Shown piece by piece: positions 27,398 to 35,266 of a stretch of DNA of 64,000 nt. The stretch comes from Alcaligenes faecalis (GTDB lineage Bacteria; Pseudomonadota; Gammaproteobacteria; Burkholderiales; Burkholderiaceae_B). Below the pieces are notes generated by a model, which saw only the letters and a list, made by a program, of their open reading frames with translations, was not told the origin of the DNA and made no database searches. Location of the stretch: contig NZ_CP031747.1 of assembly GCF_005311025.1 (NCBI RefSeq), positions 3,695,870 through 3,759,869 of the forward strand. Reading direction: 5' to 3'. Made by a program: the position numbers and the translations under genes. Each line of letters opens with the position of its first letter. Position 1 is the first letter of the stretch.

Positions 27398-29719
27398 TCA
27401 AGGGTTGCGGGCGCGCAGCAAACGCAAACTGTTCAGCACCACCAGCAAGCTGGCACCCACGTCGGCAAACACGGCCATCCACATGGTGGCTTGTCCGGTC
27501 AGGGCCATCACCAGGAACACGGCCTTGATACCCAAAGCCAGGCTGATGTTCTGCCACAACACGGCATGCAAGGCTCGGGACTGACGCATCAGCAAGGCAA
27601 TCTTGCCCAGATCATCGTCCATCAAGGCCACGTCAGCGGTCTCGATCGCAATGTCCGAACCCAAAGCTCCCATCGCGATACCCACATCGGCACGAGCCAG
27701 GGCGGGTGCATCATTGATGCCATCACCCACCATCGCCACCAAACCGTTACCCAGTTTTTCCTCGATACGGTCCAGCTTGTCCTGTGGCAGCAAACCACCT
27801 CGGAAATCCTTGATTCCGGCTTGCTGGGCGACATGACGCACGGCTTGCTCGTGGTCGCCCGAAAGCACTTCCACCTGAACACCCTGCGCTTGCAGATCGC
27901 GAATCGCCTGGCTGGTGGTGGGACGCAGCGTATCCATCATGGCGAACCAGGCCAGCAGACCGTGCTCGTCACCCAGATACACCATGGTGGCACCGCTCTC
28001 TACCGCTTGCTGCTCGGCCTGGCTGGACTCAGCCTTGTTCTGCCCCAGCACCCAGCTACGCTTGCCCAGACGCAATTGGCCAGTCGTGCCTTGTGCTTGC
28101 ACACCATTACCCGCCAAAGCTTCGAATTGATCCAGGCGCACCAGACCCGATGCCACACGGCCACGGGCAATCGCTTGCGAGGCAGGATGATCCGAACGCT
28201 CGGCCAGAGCAACGGCCATGTCCAGCACTTCGCTATCCGACAGGCTTGGACGCAGGCTGCCATATTCGCTCAAGGAAGGCTCGCCCAAGGTCAGGGTGCC
28301 GGTCTTGTCCACGGCCAAGTACCGCAACTGACGAGCCCGCTCCAGATACACGCCACCTTTAATCAAAATACCGGCACGTGCGGCACTGGCCAGGGCACTG
28401 ACTACGGCCACAGGCGTGGAAATCACCAGGGCGCAAGGGCAAGCAATCACCAGCAGAACCAGAGCACGGTACACGGACTCCGACCAGCTCACACCCCAGA
28501 TCAAGGGCAAGGCCACAGCCATCAAGGCCGCTGCCACCACAACCAGCGGGGTGTAGATGCGGGAGAACTGGTCGACAAAGCGCTGAATCGGAGCCTTGTT
28601 GGCTTGGGCCTCCTGAACCGAACGTGTGATACGGGCCAGCAAGGTTTCATCATGCGCGGCCTGGACCTGATACACCAGTTCGCCCATGCCATTGATGGTG
28701 CCTGCAAAAACCTCGTCACCGGGCGCTTTGTCCACGGGGGCACTTTCACCCGTGATAGGAGCCTGGTTAACCGTGCTTAGCCCTTGCAGAACTTTGCCAT
28801 CCAGGCCAAAACGCTCCCCAGGGGCCACACGCACTTGCCAGCCTGCCTGCACCTGATTGGCCGGTACACGCTGCCAATCCTTGCCATCGGCACTGACCAG
28901 CACTTCATCCGGAACCAGCTTGAGCAGGCTGTCCACCGCATTACGGGCGCGGTCCAGGGAACGAGCCTCAATCCACTCAGCCAGGCTGAACAAGGACATC
29001 ACCATGGCGGCTTCAGGCCATTGGGCCAGTAGTACCGCGCCGGTAACGGCAATACTCATCAAGGCATTGATATTGAGTTGACCATTACGCAGCGCAATCC
29101 AGCCCTTCTTGTAGACCTGCACGCCGCCGGACAGAATCGCGGCCAGAGCCAGAACAATCACCAGCCACTCGGGGGCCGCCAGCCAGTGGCTGATCTCGGC
29201 GGCCAAAGCCAGCACCACAGCGCCGGCAATGCGAATCAGACCTTGCTTGGGCGATACCTGCTTCACAGGCTCTTCATCGGCCATGCGGGGTTCAAAGCCC
29301 AGGCCGCGCAACGCGCCCAGCACCTTGTCACGGGCACCATCCACGTGGTCTACGGTCAACACACGTTGCATCAGGTCAAAACCCAGGTTCTGCACCTGAT
29401 CCAGCTTTTTCAGGCCGGAGCGAATCATGTTCTCTTCCGCCGGGCAGTCCATATCAGCAATATGCACGACCAGACGAGTGGAGGTACTGGCCGCCAAGGT
29501 CACCGATGGGCCAAATGCGGGTGCCGAGCAGCACGCCCCCTCGTGGGAGTGCGACGCTTGTTCTGCATGGCTGTGATCGTGATCATGGCTATGCTCGTGG
29601 CTGTGATCGCCCGCCGCATGGTCGTGATCATGACTATGGTCATGTACGTGCTCGGTCTGGCAGGCTGATGTTGTGCACTGCCCCACGCCGAGCTTTGATG
29701 TGTTGTTAGCTGATGTCAT
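27398..29719 (-). CDS. cadA: Cd/Zn/Pb-exporting P1B-type ATPase (CadA/ZntA family)
   Basis: This pump exports soft divalent metals from the cytosol. The 773 residues contain a His-rich N-terminal tail (about 24-60, 15 His). A heavy-metal domain has DMDCPAEEN at 89-97 in place of the usual CxxC. The ATPase core has TGES (323-326), the transport motif CPC (427-429) and phosphorylated D471 (DKTGTLT). The ATG at 29719 has AGGA 7 nt upstream; further upstream codons run through the promoter. It is divergent from a MerR regulator whose operator is visible. Cd, Zn and Pb cannot be separated from sequence alone. Confidence 0.93.
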   Translation of the reverse strand: MTSANNTSKLGVGQCTTSACQTEHVHDHSHDHDHAAGDHSHEHSHDHDHSHAEQASHSHEGACCSAPAFGPSVTLAASTSTRLVVHIADMDCPAEENMIRSGLKKLDQVQNLGFDLMQRVLTVDHVDGARDKVLGALRGLGFEPRMADEEPVKQVSPKQGLIRIAGAVVLALAAEISHWLAAPEWLVIVLALAAILSGGVQVYKKGWIALRNGQLNINALMSIAVTGAVLLAQWPEAAMVMSLFSLAEWIEARSLDRARNAVDSLLKLVPDEVLVSADGKDWQRVPANQVQAGWQVRVAPGERFGLDGKVLQGLSTVNQAPITGESAPVDKAPGDEVFAGTINGMGELVYQVQAAHDETLLARITRSVQEAQANKAPIQRFVDQFSRIYTPLVVVAAALMAVALPLIWGVSWSESVYRALVLLVIACPCALVISTPVAVVSALASAARAGILIKGGVYLERARQLRYLAVDKTGTLTLGEPSLSEYGSLRPSLSDSEVLDMAVALAERSDHPASQAIARGRVASGLVRLDQFEALAGNGVQAQGTTGQLRLGKRSWVLGQNKAESSQAEQQAVESGATMVYLGDEHGLLAWFAMMDTLRPTTSQAIRDLQAQGVQVEVLSGDHEQAVRHVAQQAGIKDFRGGLLPQDKLDRIEEKLGNGLVAMVGDGINDAPALARADVGIAMGALGSDIAIETADVALMDDDLGKIALLMRQSRALHAVLWQNISLALGIKAVFLVMALTGQATMWMAVFADVGASLLVVLNSLRLLRARNP

Positions 29720-29747
29720 AGCAGTTCCTCGCTTCTTGCATGGGACC

Positions 29748-29778
29748 AGTAGAAAGCCTAAAGTAACTACAAGGTCAA
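29748..29778 (-). promoter_or_regulatory. MerR-type promoter of cadA
   Basis: On the minus strand TTGACC (29773-29778) and TCTACT (29748-29753) are separated by 19 bp. The over-long spacer carrying a dyad (ACCTTGTAG...CTTTAGG) is the hallmark of promoters that MerR proteins activate by untwisting DNA. Confidence 0.8.
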
Positions 29779-29797
29779 GCCCTTTGGAGGCCAAGCA

Positions 29798-30229
29798 ATG
29801 AAAATTGGTGAGTTGGCGGAAAAAAGCCACTGCAACACGGAAACCATCCGCTATTACGAGAAAGTTGGGCTGCTGCCCGAGCCGGAGCGCAGCGAGGGCA
29901 ACTACCGCCTGTACCGCAGTATCCACCTGGAACGGCTACGTTTTATTCGCAACTGCCGCAGCCTGGATATGACGCACGAAGAAATTCGCGGCCTGCTGGC
30001 ATTCATGGACGGCCCAGCGCAAGACTGCGCCCCGGTCAACGATTTGCTGGATGAACACATCGAGCATGTGGCCGTACGCATTGCCGAGCTGGAACACCTG
30101 CAAAAACAACTGATTGAACTGCGTCACCGCTGCGGACAGGCCGGTGGCCTGGAGCATTGCGGCATTTTGCAGGGATTGGTGAATATGGAGCCGGATCAAG
30201 TCCCGGCTCCCACTACCCATTTGGGCTAA
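29798..30229 (+). CDS. MerR family metal sensor (CadR/PbrR type)
   Basis: This dimeric activator of the divergent cadA gene has 143 residues. An N-terminal winged helix (MKIGELAEKSHCNTETIRYY) is followed by a dimer helix (about 80-115) and a metal loop. Likely ligands are C77, C112 and C121; the 35- and 9-residue spacings resemble PbrR proteins and differ slightly from CadR. A GGAGG site lies 8 nt before the ATG. Confidence 0.9.
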   Translation: MKIGELAEKSHCNTETIRYYEKVGLLPEPERSEGNYRLYRSIHLERLRFIRNCRSLDMTHEEIRGLLAFMDGPAQDCAPVNDLLDEHIEHVAVRIAELEHLQKQLIELRHRCGQAGGLEHCGILQGLVNMEPDQVPAPTTHLG

Positions 30230-30253
30230 GGCGGTGTGACGTGGTCCTTAGCC
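30224..30253. terminator. Palindrome spanning two convergent stop codons
   Basis: GGCTAAGG (30224-30231) pairs with CCTTAGCC (30246-30253). The TAA of the MerR gene lies in one arm and the TAA of the YeeE/YedE-like gene in the other. There is no T tract, so the termination role is inferred from position. Confidence 0.5.
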
Positions 30254-30658
30254 ACGCACCCGCCCTGCCGCCCACATTCCGATCAGCATCGCGACCAGAA
30301 ACAAAATAGCCAACGGTGCGCCCGACGCAGCCAGCACAATGGCCGGTCCAGGGCAGAAACCTGCCACACCCCAACCAGCGCCGAAAATCAAAGCACCCAA
30401 CACCAAGGGACGGTCTATTTGACGCTGCTTGGGCAGATCCATGGGCTGGCCAGTCACAAAAGCACAAGGACGACGGCGTGCCAGACTGAACGGCACAATC
30501 GCCACCGCAATTGCCGCGGCCATTACCAAGGCCAAAGACGGGTCCCAGGCTCCGGCCAGATCCAGAAACGCCAGCACCTTGCTGGGGTTGGCCAAGCCGG
30601 AAATCAACAAACCCAAGCCAAAAATCAGGCCGGAAACTAAAGCGATGAAATAATGCAT
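30248..30658 (-). CDS. YeeE/YedE-like membrane protein (DUF6691 type)
   Basis: The 136-residue hydrophobic protein has about four membrane helices and a conserved GFCPGPAIVLA motif whose Cys is typical of YeeE/YedE (TsuA-related) sulfur transporters. It appears to be the second half of a split transporter with the gene just upstream (10 nt gap). Members of BigR operons carry this pair, and transport of thiosulfate or a related sulfur compound is inferred from family and context. Confidence 0.82.
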   Translation of the reverse strand: MHYFIALVSGLIFGLGLLISGLANPSKVLAFLDLAGAWDPSLALVMAAAIAVAIVPFSLARRRPCAFVTGQPMDLPKQRQIDRPLVLGALIFGAGWGVAGFCPGPAIVLAASGAPLAILFLVAMLIGMWAAGRVRG

Positions 30659-30668
30659 GGCGGGCCCC

Positions 30669-31100
30669 TTAGATCAGATGACGCAAGACAAACACGGTCA
30701 GAAAGCCGCTGGCCATAAACATCAGCGTTGCCACCAAAGAACGGGGCGACAAACGCGACAAACCACACACACCATGACCACTGGTGCACCCCGAACCCAA
30801 ACGGGTTCCGAACCCCACCAGCAAACCGGCTACCACCACCCACATCCAGGGCTGCGGCTGCACGACAGGTACGGTTTCCCCGGCCAGGCGATACAGCCAG
30901 GGCGCCGCCGCCAGACCCAACAAGGCCATCCAGCGCCAGCCCTTGTCACCCGCCTCCCCGCTCCAGGTGCCCGACAGCAGGCCGGATATGCCAAACACCC
31001 GACCATTGAACAGCACCAGCACAGCGGCCGCCAAACCAATCAAAGCGCCGCCAAACAAGGCGCTCCACGGGGTAAAGGAACTCCAGTCAATTGCGATCAT
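30669..31100 (-). CDS. YeeE/YedE family sulfur transporter half
   Basis: The 143-residue membrane protein has the family motif LVGFGTRLGSGCTSGHGVCG with both cysteines. It is paired with the following gene. The ATG at 31100 lies inside the end of the ArsR regulator gene (14-nt overlap), which suggests coupled translation. Longer upstream starts would lie deep in the regulator and are rejected. Likely moves reduced sulfur species across the inner membrane. Confidence 0.85.
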   Translation of the reverse strand: MIAIDWSSFTPWSALFGGALIGLAAAVLVLFNGRVFGISGLLSGTWSGEAGDKGWRWMALLGLAAAPWLYRLAGETVPVVQPQPWMWVVVAGLLVGFGTRLGSGCTSGHGVCGLSRLSPRSLVATLMFMASGFLTVFVLRHLI

Positions 31101-31413
31101 CAATGCCTCCTGGGGCACAAAAAATTCCATATAAAGTTTGCATGACAGCCAACACCGCCGGGTTTTCCAGGCGGTAATAGACGTACTTGCCCTCTTTGCG
31201 GCTGGCAATCAGCTCTTCGCGCCGCAAAACCGTCAATTGCTGGGATAAAGTAGGTTGTGAAATTCCACTGCGCTGCGCCAGCTCCCCCACATTGCATTCG
31301 CCCTGCACCAACGTGCACAGAATCATCAGGCGGTCGGGGTTGGCCAGGCTGCCCAGCAAGCTGCTGGCTCGGCCCGCTACCTGTCGCAGGGCTTCCAGTT
31401 CGGTTTGATTCAT
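31087..31413 (-). CDS. bigR: ArsR family persulfide-responsive repressor (BigR/SqrR type)
   Basis: The 108-residue winged-helix regulator has its recognition region at SGISQPTLSQQLTVLR (49-64). Cys33 and Cys99 are 66 residues apart, the same spacing as the redox pair of SqrR (41/107) and BigR (42/108), which sense persulfides by forming a polysulfide bridge. C40 is extra. It heads an operon with two YeeE/YedE genes and is divergent from a persulfide-dioxygenase-like gene, the classical BigR arrangement. The sensing role is inferred from spacing and context. Confidence 0.85.
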   Translation of the reverse strand: MNQTELEALRQVAGRASSLLGSLANPDRLMILCTLVQGECNVGELAQRSGISQPTLSQQLTVLRREELIASRKEGKYVYYRLENPAVLAVMQTLYGIFCAPGGIDDRN

Positions 31414-31440
31414 AACGTTCTACAAAAATACAATATATAT

Positions 31441-31452
31441 TATTATATAATA
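31441..31452. promoter_or_regulatory. Probable BigR operator
   Basis: TATTATATAATA is a perfect 12-bp palindrome in the 74-bp AT-rich gap between the repressor gene and the hydrolase gene. Its position would block both promoters. Confidence 0.6.
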
Positions 31453-31487
31453 TCTTTTCATATTTTATAAGCAACAAGAGGTCTGAC

Positions 31488-32354
31488 ATGCTCCAAGCCC
31501 AGGTCGCCAGCTTCTTTCATACGGACACGTCCACGTTCACCTACGTGGTTTATGCCGAAGATCAACGCGAATGCGCCATCATTGACTCGGTGCTGGACTA
31601 CGACGCCGCCTCCGGCCGCAGCAGCACCGTGTCTGCCCAGAAGGTCGTGGACTTTGTGCGCCAGCATCAGCTGGAGGTGCAATGGATTCTGGAAACCCAT
31701 GCCCATGCCGACCACCTGTCCGCTGCGGTCTGGCTGCAAGAACAGGTGGGCGGGAAAATAGCCATTGGCGAACACATCAAGCAAGTGCAGTCCACGTTCA
31801 GCCGCATCTTTAATATAGAGGCCGAAATTCAGGCCAACGGCACACCCTTCGATACGCTGTTCAAGGATCAGGAACCGTTCCAGATCGGCGCCATTCAGGT
31901 GCAGGCTTTGCACGTGCCCGGTCATACACCGGCAGATATGGCCTATCACGTTCAAGGTCTGGGCGTATTTGTGGGCGACACCTTGTTCCTGCCCGATGTC
32001 GGTACCGCCCGTTGCGACTTTCCGGGCGGCAGCGCCAGCCAGCTTTATGAATCCATCCAGCGCCTGCTAGCCCTGCCCGCAGATACGGTCTTGTTCATGT
32101 GCCACGACTATCCGCCTGAAGGACGGGAGCCCCAGTTCCACTGCACGGTTCAGGAGCAGAAGGACGGCAACATCCACGTACACGACGGCATCAGCCAGGA
32201 ACAGTTTTGCGAGCGCCGCCGCGCACGCGATAAAACCCTGGGCATGCCGCGCCTGATCCTGCCTTCCATTCAAGTCAATATCCGCGCCGGACACTTTCCC
32301 GAACCAGAAAGCAATGGTCAGGTCTATCTGAAACTGCCCGTCAATCAACTTTAA
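31488..32354 (+). CDS. Metallo-beta-lactamase fold persulfide dioxygenase-like protein (Blh/ETHE1 type)
   Basis: The 288-residue protein belongs to the ETHE1-like branch, which oxidises glutathione persulfide to sulfite. The metal-binding box THAHADHLSAA places H71, H73, D75 and H76. Further ligands are in VPGHTPADMAY, GDTLFLPDVGTARCDFPGGS and MCHDYPP. AGAGG lies upstream of the ATG. It shares a divergent promoter with the BigR-type regulator, which supports a sulfide/persulfide detoxification role. Confidence 0.87.
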   Translation: MLQAQVASFFHTDTSTFTYVVYAEDQRECAIIDSVLDYDAASGRSSTVSAQKVVDFVRQHQLEVQWILETHAHADHLSAAVWLQEQVGGKIAIGEHIKQVQSTFSRIFNIEAEIQANGTPFDTLFKDQEPFQIGAIQVQALHVPGHTPADMAYHVQGLGVFVGDTLFLPDVGTARCDFPGGSASQLYESIQRLLALPADTVLFMCHDYPPEGREPQFHCTVQEQKDGNIHVHDGISQEQFCERRRARDKTLGMPRLILPSIQVNIRAGHFPEPESNGQVYLKLPVNQL

Positions 32355-32471
32355 ATACAACTGTTTTTTGCGTCCGAACAGACACTGGCTCGGACGTAGA
32401 AAAACTTTTAAGGCTCAGCCTGCGTATACTGCCCTTTTCTGCACCCTGAACTTCAGAAGGAAATAACAGGC

Positions 32472-32852
32472 ATGACTTACGTGGCCATCAAACACTTGCA
32501 CATGACAGCCGCCGGGCTGAGCATTTTGTTTTTCATTATTCGGGCCTTCTGGTCAGTCAGCGGATCATCCTGTTTGCAGAATCGCTTTGTGCGCATTGCC
32601 CCGCATGTCATCGATACCGTCTTGCTGGTCTGTGGTCTGGCGCTGGCCGGCATGTTGGGCGCAGCCGCCAACCAGCCCTGGCTGCTGACCAAGATTGTGC
32701 TGCTGGTGGTCTACATCGTGGTAGGCAGCTATGCCATCAAGCGCGGTAAAACCGCCTTTAGCCGCGGCGTGGCAGCCCTGATTGCGATTGCCATCTTTGC
32801 CTATATCGTAGGCGTGGCGCTGAATCGCAGCCCGGCGTCCTGGTTCGTCTAA
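32472..32852 (+). CDS. SirB2 family inner-membrane protein
   Basis: The 126-residue protein has four predicted membrane helices. Its N-terminus, KHLHMTAAGLSILFFIIRAFW, and RIAPHVIDTVLLVCGLAL are typical of SirB2 proteins, whose function is not known. An AGAAGGAA site lies upstream. The gene is followed by the 76-bp repeat pair, whose first unit could act as its terminator. Confidence 0.82.
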   Translation: MTYVAIKHLHMTAAGLSILFFIIRAFWSVSGSSCLQNRFVRIAPHVIDTVLLVCGLALAGMLGAAANQPWLLTKIVLLVVYIVVGSYAIKRGKTAFSRGVAALIAIAIFAYIVGVALNRSPASWFV

Positions 32853-32870
32853 ACCAGTAGCCCACATACA

Positions 32871-32946
32871 AAAAAAGCCCCCACGCTACGCCTACGGCTT
32901 GCTGCCCCCCGAGGGGGAGCTTTTTGTCTTGGGACGGCCCGGCGAC
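32871..32946. repeat. 76-bp tandem repeat, unit 1
   Basis: The unit starts with an A run and GCCCCCACGCTACGCC, then holds CCCCCCGAGGGGGAGCTTTTT and ends GGGACGGCCCGGCGAC. The A run, G/C arms and T run can fold as a terminator-like hairpin. It is nearly identical to the next unit. Confidence 0.85.
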
Positions 32947-33022
32947 AAAAAAAGCCCCCACGCTACGCCTTCGGCTTGCTGCCCCCCGAGGGGGAGTTTT
33001 TGTCTCGGGACGGCCCGGCGAC
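32947..33022. repeat. 76-bp tandem repeat, unit 2
   Basis: This is a direct copy of unit 1 with only a few substitutions (for example CTTCGGC for CTACGGC, and GAGTTTTT for GAGCTTTTT). It runs straight into the next A run and GCCCC, which is already part of the yeiH terminator stem. Confidence 0.85.
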
Positions 33023-33072
33023 AAAAAAGCCCCTGTCAGTGAAAGTTATCTTCCACTGACAGGGGCTTTTTA
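33023..33072. terminator. Strong terminator after the YeiH-type gene
   Basis: A 17-bp stem, AAAAGCCCCTGTCAGTG with its complement, and a 12-nt loop are followed by T runs on both strands. It serves the minus-strand transporter gene and could also stop plus-strand transcription from sirB2. Confidence 0.92.
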
Positions 33073-33082
33073 CATACCTGTC

Positions 33083-34138
33083 TTACCAGACACCTATCCA
33101 ACGCTGTACCAGCAAACTGCTGACCGCCACCGCGATCCAGACTCCCAAGCCCAGCAAGGCAGGCCGCACGCCAGCTCGGGCCATCACACGCAAGTCCGAA
33201 CACAAACCAATAGCAGCCAGGGCCAGCACCATCAGGAACTCAGCCAGAAAACGCAGCGGTTCCAGCCACTCCACCGGCACCCAACCCAGCGAGCGCAGAG
33301 CCGAGGCCACCATGAACCAGACGATGAACCAGGGAAACACACGCATCAAGTCAAAGTCCCGACCAGCCTGACGTGAGCGCCACACTTCCAGACCCGCCAG
33401 AATCAGGCAAATCGGGATGATCAAGGTTGCCCGAGTCAACTTGACGATAGTGGCGTGGTCACCCGCCTGACGGCTGTAGCTATAGCCTGCTGCCACTACC
33501 GAAGACGTATCGTTGATGGCAGTTCCCGCCCACACCCCAAAACCTGCGTCCGACATATTCATCATGTGACCGGCCAAGGGGAAAATCAGCACGGCCACAA
33601 TATTGAAGATAAAGATGGTGGAAATCGCCAGTGCGGTTTCATGTTCCTCAGGCTTCAGAATAGGTGTGACCGCTGCAATGGCCGAGCCACCACAAATCGC
33701 TGTCCCCACCCCAATCAAGGTGCGCAGCTTGGAAGGAATCCCCAAGGCTCGGCCCAGCACCAGCGCCGTCACAAACGCCACCGTCAAGGTCACCAGGGTC
33801 ACCGCCAGCGAATCCATACCGGTACGCATCACTTGCGGCAGGCTCAAACCAAAACCCAGACCAATAATCGACCACTGCAACAACACCTTGGACGAAAAGC
33901 GCAAACCGGGCTGAAACACCGTAGCCACGCCCATGCTGTTACGCAGTACCATGCCCAAGACAATCGCAAAAACCGGACCGCCAATCAAAGGCCACACTTT
34001 GCCCAGGCCCATAGCCGCAACACCTACGGCCACCGCCAGTAAAAAACCCCACCAACGCGACGGCTTCAGAGAGAAACCCGATTTGCCCTGTGCCTTCAGG
34101 GTCGTGCTTCCTGCTGGTAAATCGGTCACACTGCTCAT
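33083..34138 (-). CDS. YeiH family (UPF0324) putative sulfate exporter
   Basis: The 351-residue protein has about ten hydrophobic segments and the family block GVGTAICGGSAIAAVTPIL; the WAGTAINDTSSVVAAGYSYS stretch is also typical. YeiH proteins are annotated as putative sulfate exporters, and in enterobacteria the gene is controlled by the LysR protein YeiE, which responds to sulfite. The divergent LysR gene here matches that arrangement. Actual substrate is not proven. Confidence 0.88.
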   Translation of the reverse strand: MSSVTDLPAGSTTLKAQGKSGFSLKPSRWWGFLLAVAVGVAAMGLGKVWPLIGGPVFAIVLGMVLRNSMGVATVFQPGLRFSSKVLLQWSIIGLGFGLSLPQVMRTGMDSLAVTLVTLTVAFVTALVLGRALGIPSKLRTLIGVGTAICGGSAIAAVTPILKPEEHETALAISTIFIFNIVAVLIFPLAGHMMNMSDAGFGVWAGTAINDTSSVVAAGYSYSRQAGDHATIVKLTRATLIIPICLILAGLEVWRSRQAGRDFDLMRVFPWFIVWFMVASALRSLGWVPVEWLEPLRFLAEFLMVLALAAIGLCSDLRVMARAGVRPALLGLGVWIAVAVSSLLVQRWIGVW

Positions 34139-34208
34139 CTCGTCATTCCAGATATGTAATAAGTAAAAGTAATTTTAGGTTGACCCCGAGTATTAAAAAA
34201 TTCATTAT

Positions 34209-34223
34209 TACTTATCGTAAGTA
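34209..34223. promoter_or_regulatory. Probable LysR operator
   Basis: TACTTA-TCG-TAAGTA is a perfect 6-3-6 palindrome of the T-N11-A type. It lies 15 bp before the LysR ATG in the AT-rich gap shared with the transporter gene. Its arms resemble a partial site in GTAATAAGTAAAAGTAA at about 34155. Confidence 0.65.
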
Positions 34224-34238
34224 TCAATTTTATTTATC

Positions 34239-35144
34239 ATGAATGCGATCAGCATCAGACAACTGGAAGTGTTCGTAGGCATTGCCACCTTGGGCACCGT
34301 GCGTGCTTGCGCAGCCCAGATTCACTTGTCCCAACCCGCCGCCAGCATGGCCTTGGCCGAACTGGAAAAGCAGCTGGACTGTCCCCTGTTTGAACGCACG
34401 CCGGGGCGCATGCAACTGACCAGCCGCGGCAAGCAATTGCTGCCGCACGCTCGCGAAATTCTGGAGCGCCTGCGGGAGATGCAAAGCCAGCAGGAAGAAA
34501 GCGAGTTGCGTGGTGAAATCCGCATCGGGGCCAGCAATACCGTCGGCAACTATCTGATTGGGGATCTGGTGGGGCAGTTTGTGCGCCAGCACCCGCGCGT
34601 GTCCCTGCATGTGTCCGTGGACAACACGGCCAACATCATCAATCAATTGCTGGAACATGGCTGCGACATTGCCTGCGTGGAAGGCCCGGTCAATCACCCT
34701 CAGTTGGAAACCTGGATCTGGCGCGAAGATGCGCTGGTCGTCTGCGCCGCCCCCGATCACCCGCTGGCTACCAAGGCCACCTTGGAAAAACAGGACTTTG
34801 CGGGCATGAGCTGGATCATGCGCGAACGTGGCTCGGCCTCCCGAGCGCTGACCGAACAAGCCTTGAATGTGCTGCCCGGCGGCCATGTGCTGATGGAGCT
34901 GGGTCAGGTAGAAGCCATCAAACAGGCGGTCATCGCCGGACTGGGCCTGGCTTGCCTGCCACAGGCAGCTACCCTGGATGCTGTTGCCAATCAGCGACTA
35001 CGCATCCTGGACACCCCTTTTCTGGATTTGAAGCGCCGCCTGTCCCTGGTCCTGCATAAAGAACGCTACCGTAGCCAGGTGTTAAGCGCTTTTGCGGAAC
35101 ATGTACACAGCCCGGAGTCCGGTTCAAACGCATCGGAAACTTGA
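34239..35144 (+). CDS. LysR family regulator (YeiE-like)
   Basis: The 301-residue protein has an N-terminal helix-turn-helix (ISIRQLEVFVGIATLGTVRA and LSQPAASMALAELE) and a periplasmic-binding-fold effector domain from about 90. The divergent UPF0324 transporter and the visible operator suggest it controls that gene. In Salmonella and Escherichia YeiE senses sulfite; the same ligand here is inference. The ATG is preceded by AT-rich sequence without a clear ribosome-binding site. Confidence 0.88.
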   Translation: MNAISIRQLEVFVGIATLGTVRACAAQIHLSQPAASMALAELEKQLDCPLFERTPGRMQLTSRGKQLLPHAREILERLREMQSQQEESELRGEIRIGASNTVGNYLIGDLVGQFVRQHPRVSLHVSVDNTANIINQLLEHGCDIACVEGPVNHPQLETWIWREDALVVCAAPDHPLATKATLEKQDFAGMSWIMRERGSASRALTEQALNVLPGGHVLMELGQVEAIKQAVIAGLGLACLPQAATLDAVANQRLRILDTPFLDLKRRLSLVLHKERYRSQVLSAFAEHVHSPESGSNASET

Positions 35145-35266
35145 CGCAAGTTTGCATTCTGATGATGGTTGACACCCGCAGCAATGCTATTCTTGCTGCA
35201 GCGCAGCACAAACAGAAGGGACCATAAGTCCCGCTCTCCTGCCCACCTCTTGAACCGAGTGATGCC

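Noticed and set aside
27168-27584. Open frames across the long repeat
   Set aside because: The sequence is explained by the dispersed repeat and the cadA terminator.
32758-33376. Frames crossing the 76-bp repeats
   Set aside because: They arise because the repeat unit is read through; no protein features.
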